Of a stretch of 64,000 bases of DNA, positions 25,950 through 35,300 are shown piece after piece (within the stretch, counting starts at the first letter, position 1; each line of letters begins with the position of its first letter). This DNA is from an uncultured Clostridia bacterium (GTDB taxonomy: Bacteria; Bacillota; Clostridia; Christensenellales; Borkfalkiaceae): NCBI GenBank assembly GCA_947632195.1, contig CANROE010000002.1, positions 62,001 to 126,000 of the forward strand, written 5' to 3'. The notes below the pieces were generated by a model, which did no database searches, had not been told where the DNA came from, and worked only from the letters and a program-made list of their open reading frames with translations. The translations under genes were made by a program, and so were the position numbers.

Positions 25950-27260
25950 TCAATTTTTATAGTCCTCCCGATTTTTTCTTTCCCGCTCCTCCCGCTCGCG
26001 GGCAATCTCCTCCTCGATCTCTTCCAACCGATGAGAAAAAACCCTTCCCTGTTCCTCACATTCTTTTCCGAACGTCAGAAAAAACTTTTTGCAAGCGGCG
26101 TTGACATTCCTGCGGGAAATACCGAGTAGCTTTTTCAGACGGACGTCGTTTGCATTGTATATCTTCTTCCCTTCATACAGCTTCGGCTTGATATACTTCG
26201 CAAGGTTCAAGACAAGATTCCCTTGCCGCCGCCGGTAGTCCTCCTCGATCTGCTCGATCACATGGATGTCTTCCTCGTCGATCTTCCCTTGAAACCTTTT
26301 TGGGTCGTTCTCCATCTTCTCCATGCTCACGTTCTTTTGCGAATAGACGGAGGGGTTGCTGCAAATTTGTTCCATGGCACGTTTGCGTTGCTCGAGGGCG
26401 ATCCAAAACTTTTTGTCCGCTTGCCGCGCCCGCCTGTCATATCGGAGCAGCATTTGGACGATCCTGTCCACTCTGTCGCGGTAAGGCTTCATGTTCTCGC
26501 TTCCGTAAGAAAGCCGCCCGTCCTTCGGCAAGTCCTTTGCAAGGGCTATGATCGCTTCGCGGATCTCCTGCGTTGTGTTCATGGCTTTGCTTGGGCGCAG
26601 CATCTCTTTCAAATCTTTGACCGCCTCCGTCCGCGATTTATAGAGTTTGCCTCTGCGGTCGTCCAGATATAACTCCATGCGAACAAACATATTGTCGATC
26701 GCTTTCTTGTCGATCTGCGCATAGCGGCGAAAAGTGAGTGTTCCGTCTTTGCTCTTGTATTTCGGCTCTTTCTCCCAAAATACGAAGTGGATATGTAAGT
26801 GCGACTTGTCCTTATGAAGCGCGCACATGAGGTCGATGTTGTCCTTGTGGAACCGCGCGTCCCGAAAGAAGTTCGGGAAAGTGCGCTTGATAAACTCAAT
26901 GCACTTTTCGGGCGTTTCGATCTTGTAGGAATCTTCCTCTGCGAGCGAGATGAAACCGTGGTAGATATTCCCCTTGTTCGCTTTCAGCCGCGCCTTCATT
27001 TCGGAAACTTCCTGTTCGGGGATCATGCCCTTGTCGTTGAACACGCCCGTGTTCTTTTGCAGATACTCGAACATCGACTTGAAGAGTGACTTCCCCGTGC
27101 GCTTCCCCTCGGTATTCATGTACTCGTAGATATTCTTCCCGCCCGTCATGTCGTAGAAAGAACGCTTCTCCGCATGAGCCTCCCGCTCCACGCTCGTCGC
27201 CGATCTCGGAAGGGAGTAAGGCGTATATTGGATATTGAAGATAACGGGTTGGCTGCTCAT
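25950..27260 (-). CDS. MobP-type relaxase
   Basis: ALHKDKSHLHIHFVFWEKEP histidine motif; adjacent to coupling protein. Confidence 0.85.
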   Translation of the reverse strand: MSSQPVIFNIQYTPYSLPRSATSVEREAHAEKRSFYDMTGGKNIYEYMNTEGKRTGKSLFKSMFEYLQKNTGVFNDKGMIPEQEVSEMKARLKANKGNIYHGFISLAEEDSYKIETPEKCIEFIKRTFPNFFRDARFHKDNIDLMCALHKDKSHLHIHFVFWEKEPKYKSKDGTLTFRRYAQIDKKAIDNMFVRMELYLDDRRGKLYKSRTEAVKDLKEMLRPSKAMNTTQEIREAIIALAKDLPKDGRLSYGSENMKPYRDRVDRIVQMLLRYDRRARQADKKFWIALEQRKRAMEQICSNPSVYSQKNVSMEKMENDPKRFQGKIDEEDIHVIEQIEEDYRRRQGNLVLNLAKYIKPKLYEGKKIYNANDVRLKKLLGISRRNVNAACKKFFLTFGKECEEQGRVFSHRLEEIEEEIAREREERERKNREDYKN

Positions 27261-27263
27261 TGT

Positions 27264-27728
27264 TTACTTCCGCAGTTTCTTGATCCCTCGGTTTTCGTAG
27301 CTTTCAAGGTATTCGGGCGTATCGCAGAGCGCACCCTGCACGAACTTGTTCCCCGGCACTTTCATCCCGTTGTATTCAAGCCCCTTTGCGTTGAACACCG
27401 TGGAGACCATTGACTTTATCAGCGTTTCATTCAAGAGGATCTCCCGAAGCAGTTGTATAGACAGCGCATAAAATTCATGACTCTCTTTCTCCTCTGCGGG
27501 CATTGCCTCTGCCTCCGCGCTTTTCTCCCGTTCGACTTCTTCCTCCACCGTTCCGAGCACATCCCTTCTGAGGATCGGCAGTCCCCGCACGAGCGCGTCA
27601 TTGATAAGTAGATTGAAGCTCTCCGCATAGCGGGGATCCTCGCTGATCTCGTCGATGAGCGTCCAAAGATCTATGTCCGTGATACGGATATACCGCCGCA
27701 TCCGTCTATCCGTGCTCTCCTCTCCCAT
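27264..27728 (-). CDS. Relaxosome accessory-type protein
   Basis: Start MGEESTDRRMRRYIRITDIDLW; short gap to relaxase gene. Confidence 0.5.
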   Translation of the reverse strand: MGEESTDRRMRRYIRITDIDLWTLIDEISEDPRYAESFNLLINDALVRGLPILRRDVLGTVEEEVEREKSAEAEAMPAEEKESHEFYALSIQLLREILLNETLIKSMVSTVFNAKGLEYNGMKVPGNKFVQGALCDTPEYLESYENRGIKKLRK

Positions 27729-27748
27729 CCCTTTCACCCCCGAAGGAA

Positions 27749-27803
27749 AAGTCGGTTTCCGACTTGTTCCCCGCCCCGTGAGGGGCGGCTCTCGCGGCGC
27801 CGC
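27749..27803. other. Candidate oriT: three adjacent palindromes
   Basis: AAGTCGG-TTT-CCGACTT, CCGCCCC-GTGA-GGGGCGG, GCGGCGCCGC in the gap upstream of mob genes. Confidence 0.5.
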
Positions 27804-27835
27804 AACAGGGTTGTGGCACCGCCTTATCCTGCTTA

Positions 27836-28216
27836 TCATTTTCGGTTCTCATGCAACACTTTCCCTCCCGTTTCCGCCTGTTTCTCATTCTCCCGTTTCA
27901 GATAATTTATCATGCCGGCAAGCGGGTTTTCGGCGATGATCTCTCCCGCGATCACATGAACGCCTTCGGGCGCAGCCGTCTTGTTTTTTTCCGTCGTGAC
28001 AAGCCCGCCCTTTCTGCCGTTCGCGCTGTTCATCGCGGCAACGTCAAGTTCGCGCTTGACGTAAAGGTAAACGCCTTTGAGGTATTTGTCGTTCGTATGG
28101 AACGGCTTGCCGTTGAACACATATTCGCAAACACCCTTGATGAACTCCCCCGCCTGTCTGTCCGTCATCTCGCTCATCGCATTGTAGAAACTCTTTTTGA
28201 ATTTGAAATTTTGCAT
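27836..28216 (-). CDS. DUF6291-like element protein
   Basis: KKSFYNAMSEMTDRQAGEFIKGVCEYVFNGKPFHTNDKYLKGVYLYVKRELD. Confidence 0.6.
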   Translation of the reverse strand: MQNFKFKKSFYNAMSEMTDRQAGEFIKGVCEYVFNGKPFHTNDKYLKGVYLYVKRELDVAAMNSANGRKGGLVTTEKNKTAAPEGVHVIAGEIIAENPLAGMINYLKRENEKQAETGGKVLHENRK

Positions 28217-28320
28217 ATTTATTCTCCTTTTTGTTTGATTGATAATTACTCAAAAGCTATTGACATATAATAGCTTATGTGCTATAATGTTTTCAGAAAG
28301 CAATTTAGGAGGAACCCCCA

Positions 28321-28574
28321 TGCCCACCATTTCAAGATTTTACGGAATGATCGTAAAGATGTACTTCTTCGGCTCCGAGCATAACCCGCCCCATATCCAT
28401 GTTGTGTATGGAGAATACATCGGCGTTATCGACATCCGAACCCTCGCCATGCTCGAAGGCGACCTGCCCGACAAAGCCTTAAAACTCGTCAAAGAATGGG
28501 TTTCGATCCACCAAAAAGCATTGCTCGAAATGTGGGAATCGCAGAATATCCATACTCTGCCCCCTCTTGATTAA
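28321..28574 (+). CDS. DUF4160-like protein
   Basis: MPTISRFYGMIVKMYFFGSEHNPPHIHVVYGEY; typical DUF4160 PHIH motif. Confidence 0.8.
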
Positions 28575-28585
28575 GGAGTATTCCT

Positions 28586-29053
28586 ATGTTTATGAAGATC
28601 ACCTCTGTCGCCGCTCTGCCCGACTATATCCTGCTTGTCGGCTTTTCGACGGGCGAATATAAGCAGTTTGACTTAAAGCCGCTCATCGAAAAATACCCGC
28701 CTTTCAAGTCCCTCGTTCAGGTACAGGGACTGTATGAACAGGTGAAGATCGACATGGGCGGTTACGGCTTGATTTGGAATGACGACCTCGACCTTGCCGC
28801 CGACGGCATCTATGAGAAGGGCGTTCCTTGCGAACCGCCGACAAACATAGACGACTTTCGTCAAAAGCTCTTGGAGGAACTTGTAAAGGCGCGGAGGTCG
28901 GCGGGATTGTCGCAAAAACAGCTCGAAATTCTTTCGGGTGTTCCGCAGACGTGCATTGCCCGTACCGAAAAAGGGGTTACGGACCCGCAGCTTACGACTC
29001 TCTTGAAACTGCTCGAACCGCTTGGTTTGACGCTCTCCATAACAGGTATTTGA
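28586..29053 (+). CDS. DUF2442 domain plus HTH (XRE) protein, partner of DUF4160
   Basis: N-term DUF2442-like; C-term LVKARRSAGLSQKQLEILSGVPQTCIARTEKG. Confidence 0.8.
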   Translation: MFMKITSVAALPDYILLVGFSTGEYKQFDLKPLIEKYPPFKSLVQVQGLYEQVKIDMGGYGLIWNDDLDLAADGIYEKGVPCEPPTNIDDFRQKLLEELVKARRSAGLSQKQLEILSGVPQTCIARTEKGVTDPQLTTLLKLLEPLGLTLSITGI

Positions 29054-29057
29054 TCCT

Positions 29058-29091
29058 CGGCTATCGGATACTTCCGATAGCTTTTTTTTGC
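29058..29091 (+). terminator. Terminator of DUF4160/DUF2442 pair
   Basis: GGCTATCGGA-TACT-TCCGATAGC followed by TTTTTTTT. Confidence 0.8.
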
Positions 29092-29097
29092 TTCCGT

Positions 29098-30573
29098 TCA
29101 CGATTTGGAATTGGCAAAGCGGCCTTTCCGTCTTTCGCCCGCAGCGTCCGCAGCTCTGCGTCTCTCGCCCGCCCGCTCCACAAACTGCATGGCTTCCTGC
29201 GCGAGCTTCTCATAGTAGGCGTTGGGTTTTTCGTCCCTGTATTGCCCCGACGCTTTGAACACGCGCATAAGTTGTTCTTTGTCTTTGGTGAAAACGGCGA
29301 TCTGACACATCAATGAACGCTCGTTGCTCTCCTCGCTTCCGAGCAGGGAGATCCCGTTGAAAAGCTGATCGAACTTCGTTCCGCTCCTTGACTTTTTCGC
29401 CCTTTCCACGATTTCTCTGTCCCCCATCCGTGCAAGGCTCTCCACGCCTCTGCCGCTCATATCCACGCCGCTTCTTGTCTGCGGCAAGGCTTTTGCCGCA
29501 ACTTCGCTCGGCTTGATATACACGGCGGAGGGCCGCATCTGCACTTCATCAAGATTGACTGTCTCCATATCCTCTCCTTCCTTTTGTTCCCCCTCGGTCA
29601 TGATCTGCTCTTTTGCAAGAAGAAAGTCCACGATCTTTTCCGCGTCGGCGATCGCCGTAAACAGCGCGTTAGGGTCGTTTTTGAGCTGACTATGCCACCA
29701 TTGGATATACGCAGCATTATTGTTCACGCGCTTTGGATCTGCCTCGATGCTAAACTCTTGCATGAGAAACATGGACGCAATTTCAGCCCGCAATTCTTCC
29801 TGCGCATATTCGGGTGTTCCCCTCGCCCCCATGACGCGGTTGAGCCGCTTTTCGTTTCCCGTGGAATGCCCTATCTCATGGAAATTCGTCCCGTAAAACT
29901 CCTGCAAAGAAATGAACCTACTTCGTTGCGGCGAGACGATATAATCATGTTTATGGTTGTAAAACGCTTGATTCCCGCCATAAAAGGTGGGACACTCCGT
30001 TTTGCTCCAAAAATCCAAAAAACGCTCTACCCGCTCGGAATATCCGCTCGGATCCATCTCGGGCTTTTCAAGCGCGGGGATACCGTCTATAATGTCCCCG
30101 TTAAAGACGCGATAATACTTCCGCACGGGATAGATGTTTTCGTCCATGTACTTTTGCTTCTCTTCTTCGGTCATGCCGAGCAAAGATAGTTTACTGAACG
30201 GCTCTTTGGTGTTCCTGTCCCGAAGTTCAAAGTACTCGATCGTAACGCCGGCGTTCTTGCCGAGGGTTTTCCCCTCGGCATCCCGCTTGAACTCCCAACC
30301 TTTGTCTACCATCTGCTTGTAGGTGAGCCAACGGTTATCGGTGTATCCTCTTGCCATACTCACATAGGTCAGAAGAAAGTTGTTGTTCCCTCGGTACTTT
30401 TTGCCGGTGATCGCAGACTGCGGTCTGCCCGTTGAGATCCAACCCTGCTCCCATATCCCCTTGCCGCTTTCGAGCCGCTTCAACACTTCGTCCACGATGA
30501 GTTTGCGCTGAGGCGTGAGCTTCTCGTAAACGGAGTCATGCTCCGCGGTTTCGATCATCTTCTCCTCTCTCAA
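29098..30573 (-). CDS. ArdC-like antirestriction/zincin protein
   Basis: GKYRGNNNFLLTYVSMARGYTDNRWLTYKQ and HEIGH metallopeptidase motif (FHEIGHSTGNEKRLNR). Confidence 0.85.
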   Translation of the reverse strand: MREEKMIETAEHDSVYEKLTPQRKLIVDEVLKRLESGKGIWEQGWISTGRPQSAITGKKYRGNNNFLLTYVSMARGYTDNRWLTYKQMVDKGWEFKRDAEGKTLGKNAGVTIEYFELRDRNTKEPFSKLSLLGMTEEEKQKYMDENIYPVRKYYRVFNGDIIDGIPALEKPEMDPSGYSERVERFLDFWSKTECPTFYGGNQAFYNHKHDYIVSPQRSRFISLQEFYGTNFHEIGHSTGNEKRLNRVMGARGTPEYAQEELRAEIASMFLMQEFSIEADPKRVNNNAAYIQWWHSQLKNDPNALFTAIADAEKIVDFLLAKEQIMTEGEQKEGEDMETVNLDEVQMRPSAVYIKPSEVAAKALPQTRSGVDMSGRGVESLARMGDREIVERAKKSRSGTKFDQLFNGISLLGSEESNERSLMCQIAVFTKDKEQLMRVFKASGQYRDEKPNAYYEKLAQEAMQFVERAGERRRAADAAGERRKGRFANSKS

Positions 30574-30703
30574 AACGCAATCTCACCTCCTCTTCCATGA
30601 TCGGCGGCTCGTCAAAGTCGCCGTCGTCTATATCGAGAATTTCCTCGATCTCGTAGCCGAGCGGGATCACTACTTCGGCTATTATTTCTTTGTTGTCTTG
30701 CAT
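30536..30703 (-). CDS. Small acidic hypothetical protein
   Basis: Overlaps start of ArdC-like gene; start MQDNKEIIAEVVIPLGYEIEE. Confidence 0.5.
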   Translation of the reverse strand: MQDNKEIIAEVVIPLGYEIEEILDIDDGDFDEPPIMEEEVRLRFERGEDDRNRGA

Positions 30704-30845
30704 ATTTCCCCTTTGTGCATGTTTGCACCACCTCTTTATTGTCTTTTCGTGCAAAGCAAAATTTTATCTGCATTTGCAAGCTGTTCTTCCCCAAATTTTT
30801 TCCGAAACCACTTGACTTGCTACGGCGTTTTGTCTATAATAGTTC

Positions 30846-30882
30846 TTGTCAAATCACGATTTGACAAATTTTGATTTGACAA
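30846..30882 (+). promoter_or_regulatory. Operator-like cluster TTGTCAAAT-CACG-ATTTGACAA plus third GATTTGACAA copy
   Basis: 9-bp perfect inverted repeat and extra direct copy just upstream of ATPase start at 30903. Confidence 0.6.
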
Positions 30883-30902
30883 GTTCTTTTCGAGGTATCG
30901 CA

Positions 30903-32336
30903 ATGTTCATCGGACGCAAAAACGAACTGCAATTTTTAGAGGACTGCTACCGCAGCAAAAAAGCCGAGCTTGTCATTCTATACGGCAGACGGCGCGTTGG
31001 AAAGACCGAGCTTATCAACGTGTTCTGCAAAGATAAACCGCATTTTTACTATGCCTGCCGTGAATATACCGACATTCAACAGCTTCAATCCTTCACCGAT
31101 AAGATCCGCTCCTACCATATCCCCGCCCTTGACCTCGTGGGACGGTTCGGAGATTGGGAAAAAGCGTTCCTTTCCGTATTGCAACTGCCCGCCGACAAAA
31201 AGAAGATCCTCGTCATCGACGAATTTCCGCACATCTGCAAGGCTAATCCGAGCGTTCCTTCCATTCTCCAAATTCTTTGGGATGAAAGGCTGCGTCATGA
31301 GAACGTGATGATCATTTTGAGCGGTAGTGCCATGAGTTTTATCGAGAGGGATATCCTCTCGGAGAAAAACCCGCTTTACGGAAGAACGACCGCGACCTAT
31401 AAGATCTTGCCGCTTCCATACACCGACGCCATCAAGTTCTTCCCAAATTATTCGGACGAAGATAAACTCATAGCATACTCCATCCTCGGCGGCATTCCCC
31501 ACTACCTCACGCAATTCGACCCCGACAAATCCGTCAAACAAAACGTCTTGGAACAGGTCCTGCGCAAAGGCTGTACGTTATACAACGAAGTGGAGTTCCT
31601 GATGAAACAGGAGCTGCGTGAGCCGTCTGTCTACAATACCGTGATCGAAGCGATAGCCACGGGCTGCAATTCCTTTAACGACATTCTGCAAAGGACGAAG
31701 ATCGACAAGAGCAAATTGAGCGTCTATCTCAAAAACCTTTTGGAGCTGTCCGTGATCGAAAAGGAGTTCCCCGTCCTTGCCACAAAAAATGAGAAAGCGA
31801 GCGCACAAAAAGGCAGCTATATCCTCACGGATCATTTCTTCCGTTTTTGGTATGCGTTTGCCTACCGCAACCTCACCGACCTTGAAGCCAATGCCGCAGA
31901 CCTTGTATGGGAAACGGAGATCGAAGGCGAATTGCATCGGTTTGCCTCATGGCCTTTTGAGATCGTATGTAAGGAATACCTTCTCTCGTTGAGCCGTCAA
32001 AAACTTCTTCCCTTCCGCATTACGGACGCGGGAAGATATTGGGGCAAAAAGAATGTCACGGCAAACGGAAAGACAGAGAACGTGCCCGTTGAAATTGACA
32101 TTATGGCATGTGACCGCGCACAAAATAACTTCATTCTCGGCGAATGCAAATTCACAAGCTCACCCTTTGACATGGGGCAACTGAAAGCATTACGGGAGAA
32201 GTTAGCCCTTCATGGAGCCGTTTCCTATTTCCTGTTCTCCCTGAGCGGCTTTACCGATGCGGTGAAAAAATTCGCTTCGGAAAACAACGACGTTCATCTT
32301 TTGACGGCGCACGACATCGTTACCCTCTCGGAGTAA
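30903..32336 (+). CDS. AAA-type ATPase of the DUF234/DEXX-box family
   Basis: MFIGRKNELQFLEDCYRSKKAELVILYGRRRVGKTELI; KILVIDEFPHIC; C-term nuclease-like VEIDIMACDRAQNNFILGECKFTSSPF. Confidence 0.85.
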   Translation: MFIGRKNELQFLEDCYRSKKAELVILYGRRRVGKTELINVFCKDKPHFYYACREYTDIQQLQSFTDKIRSYHIPALDLVGRFGDWEKAFLSVLQLPADKKKILVIDEFPHICKANPSVPSILQILWDERLRHENVMIILSGSAMSFIERDILSEKNPLYGRTTATYKILPLPYTDAIKFFPNYSDEDKLIAYSILGGIPHYLTQFDPDKSVKQNVLEQVLRKGCTLYNEVEFLMKQELREPSVYNTVIEAIATGCNSFNDILQRTKIDKSKLSVYLKNLLELSVIEKEFPVLATKNEKASAQKGSYILTDHFFRFWYAFAYRNLTDLEANAADLVWETEIEGELHRFASWPFEIVCKEYLLSLSRQKLLPFRITDAGRYWGKKNVTANGKTENVPVEIDIMACDRAQNNFILGECKFTSSPFDMGQLKALREKLALHGAVSYFLFSLSGFTDAVKKFASENNDVHLLTAHDIVTLSE

Positions 32337-32353
32337 GAACCTTCTACCCCGGG

Positions 32354-32383
32354 CGGCTGTCCGATATGGACAGCCGTTTTTTT
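32354..32383 (+). terminator. Intrinsic terminator of ATPase gene
   Basis: CGGCTGTCC-GATAT-GGACAGCCG-TTTTTTT. Confidence 0.85.
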
Positions 32384-35300
32384 ACGCCTTTCCGTTGCCG
32401 CCGCTGTTTCCGGGTCTCGGTGCTGCGTTGTTCGCTTTTGGAAGGGTGAGCATGGGCGTACTCTTGCAAGCCTTTCTCGCCGTGTGCTCATAGTAATCGG
32501 GCGACTTGTCGGGACGGTAAAGCCCGCTCGTTGCATTGATGCGCAACATCTGATCCACGTCGTGCCTGCACCAGAACGCAAGCATATTCATGAGCGCCAT
32601 GTCGCTGTTGGACGGGTTGTTTTTGAGGTCCTCGCCGCTGTAATACGCCTTGAAGGTGTCCCCGTTATAGGCGTTCATTGCCTTTTCTATGACCTGTCTG
32701 TCGTCCATTTGCGAAAGTCCTTCCATGCCTCCGCCAACGCCTTTCCACGTCTCGCGTTCGTCAAAATTATCGCTTAAATACTGTTGCACTTCGGGGGTAT
32801 CGAAACTCTTCAAAGAAGTTCCGCCGATCCGATCTCCCGTGACCACGATAAACTGTCCCTTCTGATACAGTTCGGTCTGTCCGTCGCGGGAGAAGGTCTT
32901 TCTATCGCCGAGTCCCGTCGTCTTGCCGAAGAAATGAAGTCCCTTTCCGCTGACCGACTTTTCGGTATAAGTCCCTCTTGTCGCTTCGAGACAGTCATAG
33001 GCATTTTCAGACCATTCTGTCCCGTTTACACAGTCGTCCACGTCGAAACAAGCGATACCGTCCTTGCCGTCAAGCGCATAGGCGAGCGCGACGCAGCCGT
33101 TGTTCTTGGCGTATTCGCAAGCGCTGTCGAAGTCTGCCCACGTCTCGGGGTTGTTGCTCTGCGCGAAGTTGTCCGTGTGGATGTCGATGAGGAATTTATC
33201 CATCCTGCCCGTGCGATTGTTTTGCCGCGTTCTCACTGCCACCCAATTCGGGCGCGAACGCATTTCCTCGGGGACGTTCTCGCGGAGCCGCTTTTCCACT
33301 TCTTCAAACGCTTTCTTGCTCTCCTCGCTCGGCTTGACGAAGTAGCCCGTGTAATCCTTTTCGGTCTTGTCCGCGTGCGCCGCCGCAAATTCCTCTGCGG
33401 AAAGACTGCACTCACGGTTATTTGCCCTGTCGGTAAGAAGCAACGTGAAATCTTCGGGCAGCGAGATCTGCTTGGTGTCCGCCGAATAGAACTTGTTCGG
33501 AATATAACACGCATATCCCGCGTATTCCCCCTTCGGCATCTTGATGAGCGCGTTCCTTTCAAACTCGCCGAGGACTGCTTTCTCGTTGACGTTGAAAACG
33601 ATGTTGTTTTCCTGCTCACGGTATTCTTCCATCTGAGCGGGATGATTCGTATAATCCTCGGCGTTCGTCCCCCGGCAAATTTCCTGTAAGTCCTTTGCGG
33701 AAATCTTGACCTCGCTGTCCCCCCAACGGACATTTGCCCTGTAAGTGTCAAAAAGGGTAACTTTCAACATTCCCTCGTTTTCACTTTCGGAAAGTGCGCC
33801 GTTCGGAAGGGTGAATCTGCGCCCTTTGTACTTGCTGCCATTCGGCATGGAGAGAATACTAAAATTCTCCCGTGCCTCAATGACCGCTTCGGCGGGGATC
33901 TCGAACTCGAATTTTTCTCTCTCGCCGAGCGCATAAGCCTCCGCTCCCTTGCCGCTGACGAGGTTCATGAACTCCTCTGCAGAGAGAATTTTTTCTTCCC
34001 CGTCCCTGTTGCGGAGACGGACCTCCTCGTCGCTCGCCATGCGTACCTCGTAGAAAGGACCGCGCCGTTCTTCGCTCTCGACGCTCTCTTTCATGCGGTT
34101 GTTGAAAAGGTTGTAGGTGTAGTCTTTGAGTTCCTCGTTGTCCTGCGGCATCCGCATATAGGTGCTTTTTTCGTATGTATGGATCGCCGCATTTGCGCTG
34201 ACCTTGAAAGTCAGCCATTTTCTTGTGTTTTCGCTGTTTTCCTGTTCAGGCATTTTTGTTTCCTCCTGTTTTTCTTTTATTTTTCTCACTCGGTCGATAA
34301 AACCGTTTAAGACATAGGGATGTGTGTTGAGAGAGAGGTATCCGCGCTGAAACTGCGACGGGATAGGATAGCTCCTTGCCCACTCCTTGTTTTCATCCGA
34401 AAATCTCCTGTCCCACTCATGCTCTCTCACCGTATAAGCGCAAAGCGTCAAAACGCGGTCAAGCCCATGTTGCTGAATGAGCTTGTCCTCGAATCCTTTT
34501 TTGAGATACTTGCCGTCAAAATTTTCGCCGATCGTCTTTTCGATCCCCTCTTTGCATTCTTCGCATAATCTGTACGACTCCCGATACATCGGAAGTTCGC
34601 CGTTCTCTCTTGCGTAATCAAATGACTGCATATACAGCGGCTGTATGACATAACTCGGTCGCTGTACGATCGTCACTCTTTCACTGTATCTGTCCTCAAC
34701 GATATCCTCATGGTAAGAATCGTTGTAGTCACGGATCATGTCTGCTATGTCCGAATAATTATTGATGCTCGCATACTCCGTACTCAAATAATAATCGTAG
34801 AGGGATTCCAAAATTTGCGGCGAGTCTGCATAGAGAGCTTCGAGATCTCCCTCCGACAAATTGTCGTGAATATCCTCGCCGAGAAAAACGCTTAATTCAT
34901 TAAAGAATCGGATCTTATAATTGTCTTTGGTGATGAGATCTTCGGGTGATTTTTTAAGTTCTTCTTGATAGAACTTCTGATACTCTGCTTCCACGCTATC
35001 GCGGATGAGCTTTTCATAGTCCACTTTTTCCGTTCCCGCGATGTGCGCGTCGAAATAGGCATAGAGCGCACCTTCCGCTTTTTCATAGCTTTCGTAGCCG
35101 TAGTAGCCCTGCCCCCACTCGCCCGTCTTTTCGTCATATCCGAACCCGAGAATGAACTCCTTTCCGCGCTTTACAATGGCATAGTCCCGCCCGTTGTGCG
35201 TTATAATGTTTTCCACATCATATCCGTGTTTCGTTCTCTCGCGGTATTCGGACGTTTCATCCTCTTTTGTCATGCGTTCTTCCAAAAGCGGGCGAAGTTC

